Assembly (NCBI GenBank): GCA_964538875.1
Contig: CAZIHO010000003.1
Location: forward strand, 1 to 64,000
From: CAZIHO01 sp964538875
GTDB taxonomy: Bacteria > Pseudomonadota > Gammaproteobacteria > Chromatiales > Chromatiaceae
Direction of reading: 5' to 3'
DNA length: 64,000 bases
This document shows positions 53,299-61,450 of the stretch, one piece after another; position 1 is the stretch's first letter; each line of letters begins with the position of its first letter. A program made the translations under genes and the position numbers. The notes beneath the pieces were generated by a model, which saw only the letters and a list, made by a program, of their open reading frames with translations, was not told the DNA's origin and made no database searches.

Positions 53299-53317
53299 GG
53301 TAATGATTCGCAATTGA
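53299..53317. promoter_or_regulatory. Fur-box-like site upstream of feoA
   Basis: GGTAATGATTCGCAATTGA agrees with the 19-base Fur consensus at 11 positions, all strong in the left half (TAATGAT). It sits 20 bases before the feoA start, where an iron-dependent repressor would block the promoter. The match is moderate. Confidence 0.4.
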
Positions 53318-53435
53318 GTCTAGCAGCGGTTCCCCTGTTCGACAATCCCCTAATATTTTGAAATTGACCGGGGGCATTCTGGGTCCGGCGCGCCGTTGTA
53401 TGATGGGCGCCCTCAATGAGCCGGAGGTGCTGGTC

Positions 53436-54694
53436 ATGATGGGCGACGCCCTAGGTAAACAAGTGGGATTCCTAGGGTTTTGCCTGGGGTTCCTGGCCCT
53501 GTGCGCCACCAGCGCCCTGGCCGACGGCCCGGCGGGGGAGGGTGCGCCGGCCCTTACCGTCACCTCGGAACAGGCGCGCCTGGAGGACTGGCCCCTGTTG
53601 GTGAGTGCCAACGGCAGCCTGGCGCCCTGGCAGGAGGCGGTCATCGCCGCCGAAACCGGCGGTTTGCGGGTGGTGCGGATCGCCGTGGACGTGGGCAGCC
53701 AGGTCAAGCGGGGCGAGGTGCTGGCGGAATTGGCCCAGGATACGGTCTTGGCAGACGTGGCGCTGCAACAGGCGCGGGTCGCCCAGGCGGAGGCGGCCCT
53801 GTCCGAGGCGCGCGCCAACGGCGCCCGCGCCCGGGAACTGTCCGGCAAGGCCAGTATGTCGGAACAGCAAACCAAGCAATACCTGGTGGCGGAGGAATCG
53901 GCGCGAGCCAATCTGGCCGCCGCCCAGGCCCAACTCAAGTCCCAGCAAATCCGCCTGGAGCAGACCCAGGTCCGGGCGCCGGACGATGGCTCCATTGCCA
54001 GCCGGAGCGCGACCCTGGGTAGCGTGGTCCAGGCCGGTAGCGAGTTGTTTCGCCTGGTGCGGCAAAACCGGGTCGAATGGCGGGCAGAAGTCACCGCCGA
54101 GCAGTTGGCTCTGGTCCAGCCGGGGCAGCCGGTCCAGGTACGGTTGCCGGACGGCGGTGCCGTGGCGGGCCGGGTGCGGGTCGCCGCGCCCACCTTCGAC
54201 CCCGTCACCCGGCTGGCCCTGGTGTACGTGGATCTGCCCGAGCCGGGCAACGCCCGCGCCGGTCTGTTCGCCCGGGGTGAGATCCAGGTGGGCAGCGCGC
54301 CAGCCCGCACCTTGCCGGAGGCGGCCCTGGTGGTGCGGGACGGCAACGTTTTTTTGTTTGAGATTGACTCAGATCAACACCTGATCCAGCATAAGGTGAT
54401 CACCGGACGACGTCTGGGGGGGCGGGTGGAAATCCGCACCGGCCTGCCGGATGGGGCCGCCGTGGTGGCGTCTGGGGGCGCCTTCCTCAACGACGGGGAC
54501 CGGGTGCGCGTGGCAGCCGGGCCGNNNNNNNNNNNNNNNNNNNNNNNNNNNNNNNNNNNNNNNNNNNNNNNNNNNNNNNNNNNNNNNNNNNNNNNNNNNN
54601 NNNNNNNNNNNNNNNNNNNNNNNNGTCTGGGGGCGCCTTCCTCAACGACGGGGACCGGGTGCGCGTGGCAGCCGGGCCGGCTGACGGGCACTGA
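53436..54694 (+). CDS. RND efflux periplasmic adaptor, interrupted by assembly gap
   Basis: A membrane-fusion (HlyD/AcrA-type) subunit. Start at the ATG 8 bases after GGAGG; signal peptide FLGFCLGFLALCATSALA. Lipoyl-like GDGxVxxR-type part (VDVGSQVKRGEVLAELA), a coiled-coil hairpin (QQARVAQAEAALSEARANG) and barrel QVRLPDGGAVAGRVRVAAP. The gene meets 100 N at 54525; the 55 bases before the gap are repeated exactly after it. Removing the gap and one copy joins the frame and ends it AAGPADGH-stop at 54694, a normal adaptor of about 367 residues. No RND pump is beside it. Confidence 0.85.
54525..54624. other. 100-N scaffold gap with duplicated 55-base flanks
   Basis: 100 N exactly. Bases 54470-54524 and 54625-54679 are identical over 55 positions, the sign of contigs that share an overlap but were joined by a fixed-size gap. 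Deleting 155 bases restores one open reading frame. Confidence 0.95.
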
Positions 54695-54916
54695 TCCGGT
54701 CCGATTAAGCGACTATCCGGCGCCCGGTTTGGCGCAATCGTTCGGCAATCTCCAGCGCCTTTCCCGGCTTCTTTTGGCCAGGGGCAATATCTGGCGCGCT
54801 CAAGCGACTATCATTCGCGGTGGTTCCGGCCCGGGATTCCGGGTAGCCTGGGCACGGAGGATGGGCTCTCCTGGTTGGTAGGCCCCAATCGAGTCAGCGG
54901 CAAAAGGGCAGTCATC

Positions 54917-56797
54917 ATGAACACGGCGGAATCCACCGATTGGCCGGCCTGGCTGGAGCCCATCGTCCAGCGTTACGGCGCCGATCCCACCCAGGTCCTG
55001 CGGATGCTGGTGGACATCCAGGACGCCCAGTCGTGGGTGCCCCCCGAGGCCCTGACCTACCTGGCTGGGCGCCTCGACTTGCCCAGGGCGCGTATCGAGG
55101 GGGTGGCCGGCTTCTATACCTTTTTACATACGGATCAGCCCTGCCGCTATCGCATCCTATTTTCGGACAACATCACTGACCGGATGCAGGGCAGCCAGGC
55201 GCTGCTGGATTATCTGTGTCACAAGCTCCTGGTAGAGTTTCGCCATCCGTCCGAGGACGGCCTGGTGTACATCGACACCACATCTTGCACCGGTCTGTGC
55301 GACCAGGGACCCGCCCTGCTGATCAATGGCTGGGCGGTTCCCCGGCTGACTCGGGAGCGTTTGGACCGGATCGCGGAACTGGTGCTGGGGGGAACGCCGG
55401 TGACGGCATGGCCCGCCGACCTGTTCCAGGTCGAGGACCACATCCGGCGCGCTGACCTATTGCTGAATCATGGTCTGCGGCCAGGGGACGCTCTGCACAT
55501 GGCCATCAGCCGGGGCAACGCGAGTCAGATGGAGGTCGCCGCCAACGACCGCTCCTGGCGGGAGGCCAATGTGCTGGCCCCCACCGGACCCCTGGCGACC
55601 CTGGACGAAATCAAGCGTTCCGGGTTGCGCGGGCGGGGCGGCGCTGGTTTTACCACCGGCCTCAAGTGGGAAGCCTGCCGCAACGCCCCCGGCGAGTCCC
55701 GCTACGTGGTGTGCAACGCGGACGAGGGGGAGCCAGGTACCTTCAAGGACCGGGTGCTCCTGTCCCGGGATGCGGATCTGGTGTTCGAGGGCATGACCCT
55801 GTGCGCCCACATCATCGGTGCCCGCCAGGGATTTCTGTACCTGCGCGGTGAATACCGCTTTCTGCTCCAATCCCTTCAGGAGGTGTTGGCCCGGCGCCGC
55901 GCGGCGGGTCTGCTGGGTCAATCCATCTGCGGCCTGGCCGGCTTTGACTTCGACATTGACATCCACCTGGGCGCCGGCGCCTATGTGTGTGGCGAGGAAT
56001 CTGCCCTGATCGAGTCCCTGGAGGGCAAGCGGGGCGTGCCCCGCAACCGGCCTCCCTATCCAGTCTCCCAGGGTTATTTGCAACGGCCCACCACCGTCAA
56101 TAACGTGGAAACCTTCTGCGCCGCCGCGCTGGTGGCATTCCGGGGCGGGGACTGGTATCGCTCCATCGGCACCGCCCGTTCCAGTGGCACTAAGCTGTTG
56201 TCGGTTTCCGGCGACTGTGCCCGGCCCGGCATCTATGAATATCCGTTCGGGACCCCGGTGCGGCGTATCCTGGAGGATTGCGGCGCGGAAGACCCCCTGG
56301 CGGTCCAGGTCAGCGGCCCCTCTGGCGTCTGCATCGACGGCGGCGAATTCAACCGGCGCATCGCCTTCGAGGACCTGGCCACCGGCGGCTCCTTCATGGT
56401 GTTCGATAGCAGCCGCGACATGTTCGAGGTGGCCCGGAATTTCGTGCATTTCTTCGCCCACGAGTCCTGCGGTTTCTGTACCCCCTGCCGGGTGGGTACA
56501 TCCATGCTGAAGAGCGTGATGGACAAGATCGCTGCGGGCCATGGCACTTCCTACGATTTGCGGGAATTGGAAACCCTGGATCGGGTGTTGCATCAGTCAG
56601 CCCATTGTGGCCTGGGTCATACCGCCTGCAACCCGACCCTGGATACCCTGCGGCGCTTCCGGCCCACCTATATCCGGCGCCTCAAGTCCCTGGACTTTGA
56701 ACCCGCCTTCGACCTGGACGGCGCCTTGGCCCGGGCGCGGCGCATGACCGGGCGGGACGACGCCGCCGCCCACCTGCACCAGGAGAGCCCGGAATGA
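54917..56797 (+). CDS. hoxF: NAD-reducing hydrogenase diaphorase subunit HoxF
   Basis: A 626-residue subunit with a NuoE-like N-terminus (about 1-165) fused to a NuoF-like flavoprotein. FMN/NADH sites: LRGRGGAGFTTGLKWE, NADEGEPGTFKDR, GAGAYVCGEESALIESLEG. The [4Fe-4S] motif is ESCGFCTPCRVGT with the fourth Cys in HCGLGHTACNP. In the NuoE-like part two of the four cluster cysteines are missing (ILFSDNITDRMQG where Cx4C is usual) while CTGLC remains. It heads hoxFUYHW. Start MNTAESTDWPAWLEPIVQRY with AGGG before it. Confidence 0.94.
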   Translation: MNTAESTDWPAWLEPIVQRYGADPTQVLRMLVDIQDAQSWVPPEALTYLAGRLDLPRARIEGVAGFYTFLHTDQPCRYRILFSDNITDRMQGSQALLDYLCHKLLVEFRHPSEDGLVYIDTTSCTGLCDQGPALLINGWAVPRLTRERLDRIAELVLGGTPVTAWPADLFQVEDHIRRADLLLNHGLRPGDALHMAISRGNASQMEVAANDRSWREANVLAPTGPLATLDEIKRSGLRGRGGAGFTTGLKWEACRNAPGESRYVVCNADEGEPGTFKDRVLLSRDADLVFEGMTLCAHIIGARQGFLYLRGEYRFLLQSLQEVLARRRAAGLLGQSICGLAGFDFDIDIHLGAGAYVCGEESALIESLEGKRGVPRNRPPYPVSQGYLQRPTTVNNVETFCAAALVAFRGGDWYRSIGTARSSGTKLLSVSGDCARPGIYEYPFGTPVRRILEDCGAEDPLAVQVSGPSGVCIDGGEFNRRIAFEDLATGGSFMVFDSSRDMFEVARNFVHFFAHESCGFCTPCRVGTSMLKSVMDKIAAGHGTSYDLRELETLDRVLHQSAHCGLGHTACNPTLDTLRRFRPTYIRRLKSLDFEPAFDLDGALARARRMTGRDDAAAHLHQESPE

Positions 56798-57537
56798 GCG
56801 ATGCGAACAGCTTTTTATTGGATGGCGAGGAGATCCCCTTCACGCCGGGCCAGACCCTGATCCAGGCGGCCCTGAGCGCGGGGCGCTACATCCCCCATCT
56901 CTGCTATCACCCGGAGTTCCAGCCCCACGGCAGTTGCAAGCTCTGCACGGTCAAGGTGGGCGGTCGCACCGCCGCATCCTGCACCCTGCCGGCCCAGCCG
57001 GGCATGGAGGTGGAAAGCGCCAGCGACGAAATGAACGACCTGCGCCGCACCCTGGTGCAGATGTTGTTCGCGGAGGGCAATCATTTCTGTCCTGCCTGCG
57101 AGAAAAGCGGTAACTGCGGGTTGCAGGCCCTGGGTTATGACCTGGGGGTCATGACGGCAGGTTTTCGGCATCTGTTTCCGGACCGGCCCCTGGACGCATC
57201 CCATCCGGACCTGTTGCTGGACTTCAATCGCTGCATCCTGTGTGAACTCTGCGTGCGGGCGTCCCGGGAAGTGGACGGGAAGGGCGTATTCGCCCTGTCC
57301 GGGCGCGGCATCGACAAGCATCTGGTGGTGAACGCGCCGTCCGGCCGCCTAGGGGACACGGACATCGCCTTGGGCGACAAGGCGGTGCAAGTCTGCCCAG
57401 TGGGCGTGATTCTCAAGAAACAGGAGGGCTACGCGACGCCCATCGGCCAGCGCCGCTTCGATCTGAGTCCGATCAGCGCCCAGGCCCTGGTGGACGCGCC
57501 CCGACCGGCCCCGGCTACCCCGGAGGACAGCCCATGA
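56794..57537 (+). CDS. hoxU: NAD-reducing hydrogenase diaphorase subunit HoxU
   Basis: A 247-residue NuoG-N-terminus-like electron relay. [2Fe-2S] cysteines lie at CYHPEFQPHGSCKLC and AASC; a His-Cys3 cluster site is HFCPACEKSGNCG; the last [4Fe-4S] set is in RCILCELCVRA plus VCPVGVI. Electrons pass from HoxYH through these to HoxF. Overlaps of 4 bases with hoxF and hoxY imply coupled translation. Length is close to that of Ralstonia HoxU. Confidence 0.94.
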   Translation: MSDANSFLLDGEEIPFTPGQTLIQAALSAGRYIPHLCYHPEFQPHGSCKLCTVKVGGRTAASCTLPAQPGMEVESASDEMNDLRRTLVQMLFAEGNHFCPACEKSGNCGLQALGYDLGVMTAGFRHLFPDRPLDASHPDLLLDFNRCILCELCVRASREVDGKGVFALSGRGIDKHLVVNAPSGRLGDTDIALGDKAVQVCPVGVILKKQEGYATPIGQRRFDLSPISAQALVDAPRPAPATPEDSP

Positions 57538-58088
57538 CCAAGCCCATCGCCGGCAAAAAATTGCGGGTCGCCACCACCTCCCTGGCGGGTTGTTTCGGGT
57601 GCCATATGTCGTTCCTGGACATTGACGAGCGGTTGTTCGCTCTGTTGGAACAGGTGGAATTCGACCGCACGCCCCTCACCGACATCAAGACCTGCGGTCC
57701 CTGCGACATCGGCCTGGTGGAGGGCGGGATCTGCAACGCGGAGAATGTCCATGTGCTGCGGGAGTTCCGGCGCAACTGCAAACTGCTGGTGGCGGTCGGC
57801 GCCTGCGCCGTCACCGGCGGCCTGCCGGCCCAGCGCAATCACCTGGATCTGGCGGACTGTCTCCAGGAAGTCTATGAAACCGACGTGGGCCTGGCCCGGG
57901 GCGGTATTCCCAACGATCCGGAACTACCCCTGCCCCTGGACAAGGTGCATCCCATCCACGAGGTGGTGAAGGTGGATTTCTTCATTCCGGGCTGCCCGCC
58001 GTCCGGGGACGCCATCTGGAAATTTCTCACCGACCTACTCGCCGGGCGTACGCCCAGGTTAGGCCATGGTCTGATTAGCTACGACTGA
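57534..58088 (+). CDS. hoxY: [NiFe] hydrogenase small subunit HoxY
   Basis: A 184-residue small subunit, short and without Tat signal, as in cytoplasmic group 3d enzymes. The four cysteines for the proximal [4Fe-4S] cluster are Cys20 and Cys23 in LAGCFGCHMSF or the later pair positions: CGPCDIGLVEGG, GACAVTGG, and FIPGCPPSGDAIW. No medial or distal clusters, consistent with the type. It is followed by hoxH after 13 bases. Confidence 0.94.
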   Translation: MTKPIAGKKLRVATTSLAGCFGCHMSFLDIDERLFALLEQVEFDRTPLTDIKTCGPCDIGLVEGGICNAENVHVLREFRRNCKLLVAVGACAVTGGLPAQRNHLDLADCLQEVYETDVGLARGGIPNDPELPLPLDKVHPIHEVVKVDFFIPGCPPSGDAIWKFLTDLLAGRTPRLGHGLISYD

Positions 58089-58101
58089 AAGGGAGTCGTC
58101 C

Positions 58102-59580
58102 ATGAGCACCCATCTGGAAACCGCCGCCAACCCCGAGGGCCTGCGCCGGGTCGCCATCGAGCCCCTGACCCGGGTCGAGGGACACGGCAAGGTCACCCTG
58201 TTGCTGGACGATCAAGATCGCATCCATCAGGTGCGTCTGCATATCGTGGAATTCCGGGGCTTTGAAAAATTCATCCAGGGCCGCCCCTACTGGGAAGCGG
58301 CTGTGATGGTGCAGCGTCTGTGCGGCATCTGTCCGGTCAGTCATCATCTGGCTGCGTCCAAGGCCATGGACCAGATCGTCGGCGCCAAGCAACTGACGCC
58401 GACGGCGGAGAAAATTCGCCGCCTGATGCATTATGGCCAGATTCTCCAGTCCCATGCCCTGCACTTTTTCCACCTGTCGTCGCCGGATCTGCTGTTCGGC
58501 TTCGACTCGGACCTGGCCCGGCGCAATATCGTGGGCGTGGCCGCCGAGTATCCGGATCTGGCCCGCCAGGGCGTGTTGTTGCGCAAATACGGTCAAGAGG
58601 TGATCCGTCTCACCGCCGGCAAGCGGGTGCATGGCACCGGCTCGATTCCGGGTGGCGTCAACAAGAGCCTGACCCTGGAAGAGCGGGATTACTTGCGCAA
58701 AGACATCTATCAGATCATCGGCTGGTCCCGGGCCGCCGTGCATCTGGTGCGGCGGTTGTTCGAGCAAAATCTGGAGCTGTACAACGAGTTCGGTCGCTTT
58801 GACGCCCATTCCCTGTGCCTGGTGCGGGCGGACGGTGCTATGGATCTTTACCATGGCGGGCTACGGGCCCGGGATAAACAGGGCGGCACCCTGTTCGACC
58901 ATGTCAATTACGACCGCTATTGGGATCAGATCACCGAAGAGGTGAAACCCTGGTCCTATATGAAATTTCCTTATTTACGCGCCCTGGGACCGGATGAGGG
59001 CTGGTATCGGGTTGGCCCCTTAACCCGGGTGACCCAATGCGATTTCATCGACAGCCCCTTTGCCGACCACGAACGCCGGGATTTCCTGGCCTACGACGCC
59101 GGGCGGGCGGCGGGCGCCACCCTGGGCACCCACTGGGCCCGCATGATCGAAATGCTGTACGCTGCGGAAGCCATCAAGGAATTGCTCAATGACGCCGACC
59201 TGTTGGGCCAGGACCTGGTAACCCGGGGCGACCGTCAGGAACGGGGTGTGGGCATCATCGAGGCGCCGCGCGGCACCCTCATTCACCACTATCGGGTGAA
59301 CGAGGACGACCTGATCGTGCGGGCCAACCTGATCGTCTCCACCACCCACAACAACCAAGCCATGAACGAATCTATCCGCCAAGTGGCTAGCCGCTACCTG
59401 GACGGCCACCAGCTCACGGAAGGACTCTGCAACCACATCGAAGTCGCCATTCGCGCCTTTGACCCCTGCCTGTCCTGCGCCACCCACGCCGTGGGCCAGA
59501 TGCCCTTGGTGGTGGAGCTGCTGGACGCCGCCGGCCAGTCCCTGGACCGCATCAGCCGGGGTGCGCCCGACTTTTGCTGA
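58102..59580 (+). CDS. hoxH: [NiFe] hydrogenase large subunit HoxH
   Basis: A 492-residue catalytic subunit. The N-terminal nickel ligands are Cys74 and Cys77 in QRLCGICPVSHH; the C-terminal ligands are Cys456 and Cys459 in DPCLSCATHA. A tail of about 30 residues after His462 (AVGQMPLVVELLDAAGQSL and on) is the segment removed by the HoxW protease after metal insertion. GGGAG precedes the ATG. Together HoxFUYH reversibly couples H2 to NAD+. No hyp genes for cofactor assembly are in the window. Confidence 0.95.
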   Translation: MSTHLETAANPEGLRRVAIEPLTRVEGHGKVTLLLDDQDRIHQVRLHIVEFRGFEKFIQGRPYWEAAVMVQRLCGICPVSHHLAASKAMDQIVGAKQLTPTAEKIRRLMHYGQILQSHALHFFHLSSPDLLFGFDSDLARRNIVGVAAEYPDLARQGVLLRKYGQEVIRLTAGKRVHGTGSIPGGVNKSLTLEERDYLRKDIYQIIGWSRAAVHLVRRLFEQNLELYNEFGRFDAHSLCLVRADGAMDLYHGGLRARDKQGGTLFDHVNYDRYWDQITEEVKPWSYMKFPYLRALGPDEGWYRVGPLTRVTQCDFIDSPFADHERRDFLAYDAGRAAGATLGTHWARMIEMLYAAEAIKELLNDADLLGQDLVTRGDRQERGVGIIEAPRGTLIHHYRVNEDDLIVRANLIVSTTHNNQAMNESIRQVASRYLDGHQLTEGLCNHIEVAIRAFDPCLSCATHAVGQMPLVVELLDAAGQSLDRISRGAPDFC

Positions 59581-60068
59581 ATCCGGCGCCCATCCTGGTC
59601 ATCGGCATCGGCAACCCCAGCCGGGGGGACGATGCGCTGGGACCCAACTGCATCGAGCGTCTAGCGGCGCTGGCGCTCCCGGACGTGGACCTGGTGGGGG
59701 ATTTTCAGCTCCAGGTGGAATTCGCCCTGGACCTAGTGGACCGGCGCCGGGTCATTTTCGTGGACGCCGCAGCTTCTGGTCCTGGGCCCTTCGCCCATGG
59801 CCGGGTCAGGCCCAGCCGGGACCCCAGTTTCACCAGCCACCAACTGTCGGCGGCAGCGGTTCTGTACACCTTTGAGCAGCTGTACGGCGTCCCCCCGGAA
59901 ACCTGGTTGCTGGCCATTCGCGGTTATCGCTTTGAATTGGGGGAAGACTTGACGCCCCAGGCGGCCGCCAATTTGGACGCAGCCCTGGACTGGTTGCTGA
60001 CCCAGGGCTTGGTCAGCACTTGGGAGAACTCGCAACAAACGCTAGACACGGCCGTCGAGTTCCCCTAA
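59574..60068 (+). CDS. hoxW: Hydrogenase maturation protease HoxW
   Basis: A 164-residue HupD/HycI-family endopeptidase that trims the HoxH C-terminal tail. The N-terminal ILVIGIGNPSRGDDALGP has the metal-site Asp, and DFQLQVEFALDLVDRRRVIFVDA carries the HoxW-type Gln/Glu region; the third ligand His is in FTSHQLS. The start overlaps hoxH by 7 bases with TTG (CTG is alternative). It ends the hox operon 20 bases before tRNA-Ala. Confidence 0.9.
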   Translation: MLNPAPILVIGIGNPSRGDDALGPNCIERLAALALPDVDLVGDFQLQVEFALDLVDRRRVIFVDAAASGPGPFAHGRVRPSRDPSFTSHQLSAAAVLYTFEQLYGVPPETWLLAIRGYRFELGEDLTPQAAANLDAALDWLLTQGLVSTWENSQQTLDTAVEFP

Positions 60069-60087
60069 TATTACGCCTTCTCGCGAG

Positions 60088-60163
60088 GGGGCCATAGCTC
60101 AGCTGGGAGAGCGCAACACTGGCAGTGTTGAGGTCGGCGGTTCGATCCCGCCTGGCTCCACCA
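60088..60163 (+). tRNA. tRNA-Ala (anticodon GGC)
   Basis: 76 bases with encoded CCA. Acceptor GGGGCCA pairs with TGGCTCC including the G3-U70 wobble that identifies tRNA-Ala. Anticodon loop CTGGCAG (GGC reads GCC/GCT). T-loop GGTTCGATCC. It starts about 20 bases after hoxW; a terminator follows. Confidence 0.97.
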
Positions 60164-60175
60164 AATCCACGCGTG

Positions 60176-60202
60176 ACCCGGCGGTCGATGTGCCGGGTTT
60201 TT
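60176..60202 (+). terminator. Rho-independent terminator after tRNA-Ala
   Basis: ACCCGGC/GCCGGGT, 9-base loop, then TTTTTC (the stem end adds one T). It lies 13 bases after the CCA of tRNA-Ala and 17 before tRNA-Glu, so the second tRNA either needs readthrough or its own promoter. Confidence 0.8.
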
Positions 60203-60218
60203 CGTTACAGTCAGTACT

Positions 60219-60294
60219 GTCCCCATCGTCTAGAGGCCTAGGACACTGGCCTTTCACGCCGGCAACAGGGGTTCGAATCCCCTTGGGGACGCCA
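60219..60294 (+). tRNA. tRNA-Glu (anticodon TTC)
   Basis: 76 bases including CCA. Acceptor GTCCCCA pairs with TGGGGAC; anticodon loop CTTTCAC (TTC); D-arm CGTCTAGAGGCCTAGGAC; T-loop GGTTCGAATCC. The classic gammaproteobacterial tRNA-Glu pattern. Confidence 0.97.
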
Positions 60295-60321
60295 TCTCTT
60301 AGAATCTTTTCCTGATGGCGT

Positions 60322-60355
60322 CAAGGATTCCGGCATAGCCCGGGGTCCTTGTTTT
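60322..60355 (+). terminator. Rho-independent terminator after tRNA-Glu
   Basis: CAAGGA/TCCTTG outer stem with CCGG/CCGG inside, then TTTT. It is 28 bases past the CCA of tRNA-Glu. Confidence 0.75.
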
Positions 60356-60420
60356 GCCACCCTGACCCCATCTGTTCCTGACCCCGCCCAATTTATTTTC
60401 GCCATTCACAAAACGGCTTT

Positions 60421-60443
60421 ATAGGCTCATTGATTGAGGCTAT
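60421..60443. promoter_or_regulatory. Palindromic operator candidate upstream of LysR gene
   Basis: ATAGGCTCA and TGAGGCTAT are inverted repeats (one mismatch) around TTGAT, containing a T-N11-A element typical of LysR regulator sites. The right arm runs into TATATTATAA, a probable -10 region, 75-85 bases before the LysR start. Autoregulation is inferred. Confidence 0.5.
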
Positions 60444-60526
60444 ATTATAAACTGCTGATTGACCCTGACGCTCCGAGGGCTCGAATAACAGCATCCGCAT
60501 CAGCCTCGGCAAGGGGGATCTAAATC

Positions 60527-61441
60527 ATGGCCGACCGTCGATTACAGGTATTTCACACCGTTGCCCGTCTGCTCAGCTTTACCAAAGCGGCGGATAGCCT
60601 GCACATGACGCAGCCGGCCGTCACTTTCCAGGTACGCCAGTTGGAAGAACATTTCAACACCCGTCTGTTTGACCGGACCCACAACCGCATCAGCCTGACT
60701 GACGCCGGTAACCAGGTGTTCCAGTACGCGGATCGGATTTTCGACCTCTACACCGAAATGGAGAATTCCGTACGGGCCCTAACCGGTGAGATCAGCGGCG
60801 CCTTAACCATCGGCGCCAGCACCACCATTGCCGAGTATATGCTGCCGTCGTTGCTGGGCGACTTCAAGGAAAAATACTCGGATGTGACCATCCACCTGAA
60901 GGTGTCCAACACGGAAGGGGTGGTGTCCATGGTGGAAAACAACACCATCGACCTAGGGGTGGTGGAAGCGCCGGTCAGCAATAAGAACCTGGTGGTGGAG
61001 ATGTGCCGGGACGATCACCTGGTGGCCATCGTGCCGCCCCATCATCCCCTGGCCGGGGAAACCCTCATCAAGATGGAACGTCTGCTGAATTATCCCTTTA
61101 TCTGCCGCGAGGAAGGTTCCGGAACCCGGGAGGTCATTAACGAGTATCTGGGCCGCCGGGACGACTGTCACGTGGGCCTGAACATCGCCATGGAATTGGG
61201 GAGCCCGGAAGCGGTGAAGGGTGCGGTGGAGGCGGGGATGGGAGTGTCGGTGGTGTCGCGCGCCACCATCCAGAAGGAATTGCGCCTACAAACCCTAGTG
61301 GCCATTGATTTAGATCCCCCCATGCGACGGCCTTTTTCGTTCGTACACCAGAAACAAAAGTTTCGCGTGCGGGTGATGGAGGAGTTGCTGGAATTCGCCA
61401 GGAACTACTGCATTTCCCGGCCGCCGAAGAGTCCCACCTGA
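60527..61441 (+). CDS. LysR-family transcriptional regulator
   Basis: A 304-residue LysR regulator. The DNA-binding helix-turn-helix is at about 1-62 (FHTVARLLSFTKAADSLHMT then QPAVTFQVRQLEEHF, RLFDRTHNRISLT); the effector domain follows (ISGALTIGASTTIAEYMLPS ... EGSGTREVINEYL). It resembles the CbbR/CysB-like branch, but the ligand is unknown. GGGGGAT precedes the ATG. It follows two tRNA genes and is joined by an unknown 137-residue protein 9 bases later, so they are probably one transcript. A link to the hox genes upstream is possible but unproved. Confidence 0.9.
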   Translation: MADRRLQVFHTVARLLSFTKAADSLHMTQPAVTFQVRQLEEHFNTRLFDRTHNRISLTDAGNQVFQYADRIFDLYTEMENSVRALTGEISGALTIGASTTIAEYMLPSLLGDFKEKYSDVTIHLKVSNTEGVVSMVENNTIDLGVVEAPVSNKNLVVEMCRDDHLVAIVPPHHPLAGETLIKMERLLNYPFICREEGSGTREVINEYLGRRDDCHVGLNIAMELGSPEAVKGAVEAGMGVSVVSRATIQKELRLQTLVAIDLDPPMRRPFSFVHQKQKFRVRVMEELLEFARNYCISRPPKSPT

Positions 61442-61450
61442 GGGTCCTCC

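Noticed and set aside
54707..54812. Direct repeat AAGCGACTATC upstream of hoxF
   Set aside because: Two copies of 11 bases about 95 apart could be regulator sites, but there is no spacing logic or promoter match; noted only.
54625..54881. Continued frame across the N gap
   Set aside because: The frame after the gap is out of phase because the 55-base overlap is counted twice; corrected, the adaptor stops at 54694.
53436..60068. Sigma-54 promoter for the hox operon
   Set aside because: No TGGCAC-N5-TTGC match in 54695-54916; closest strings miss key bases.
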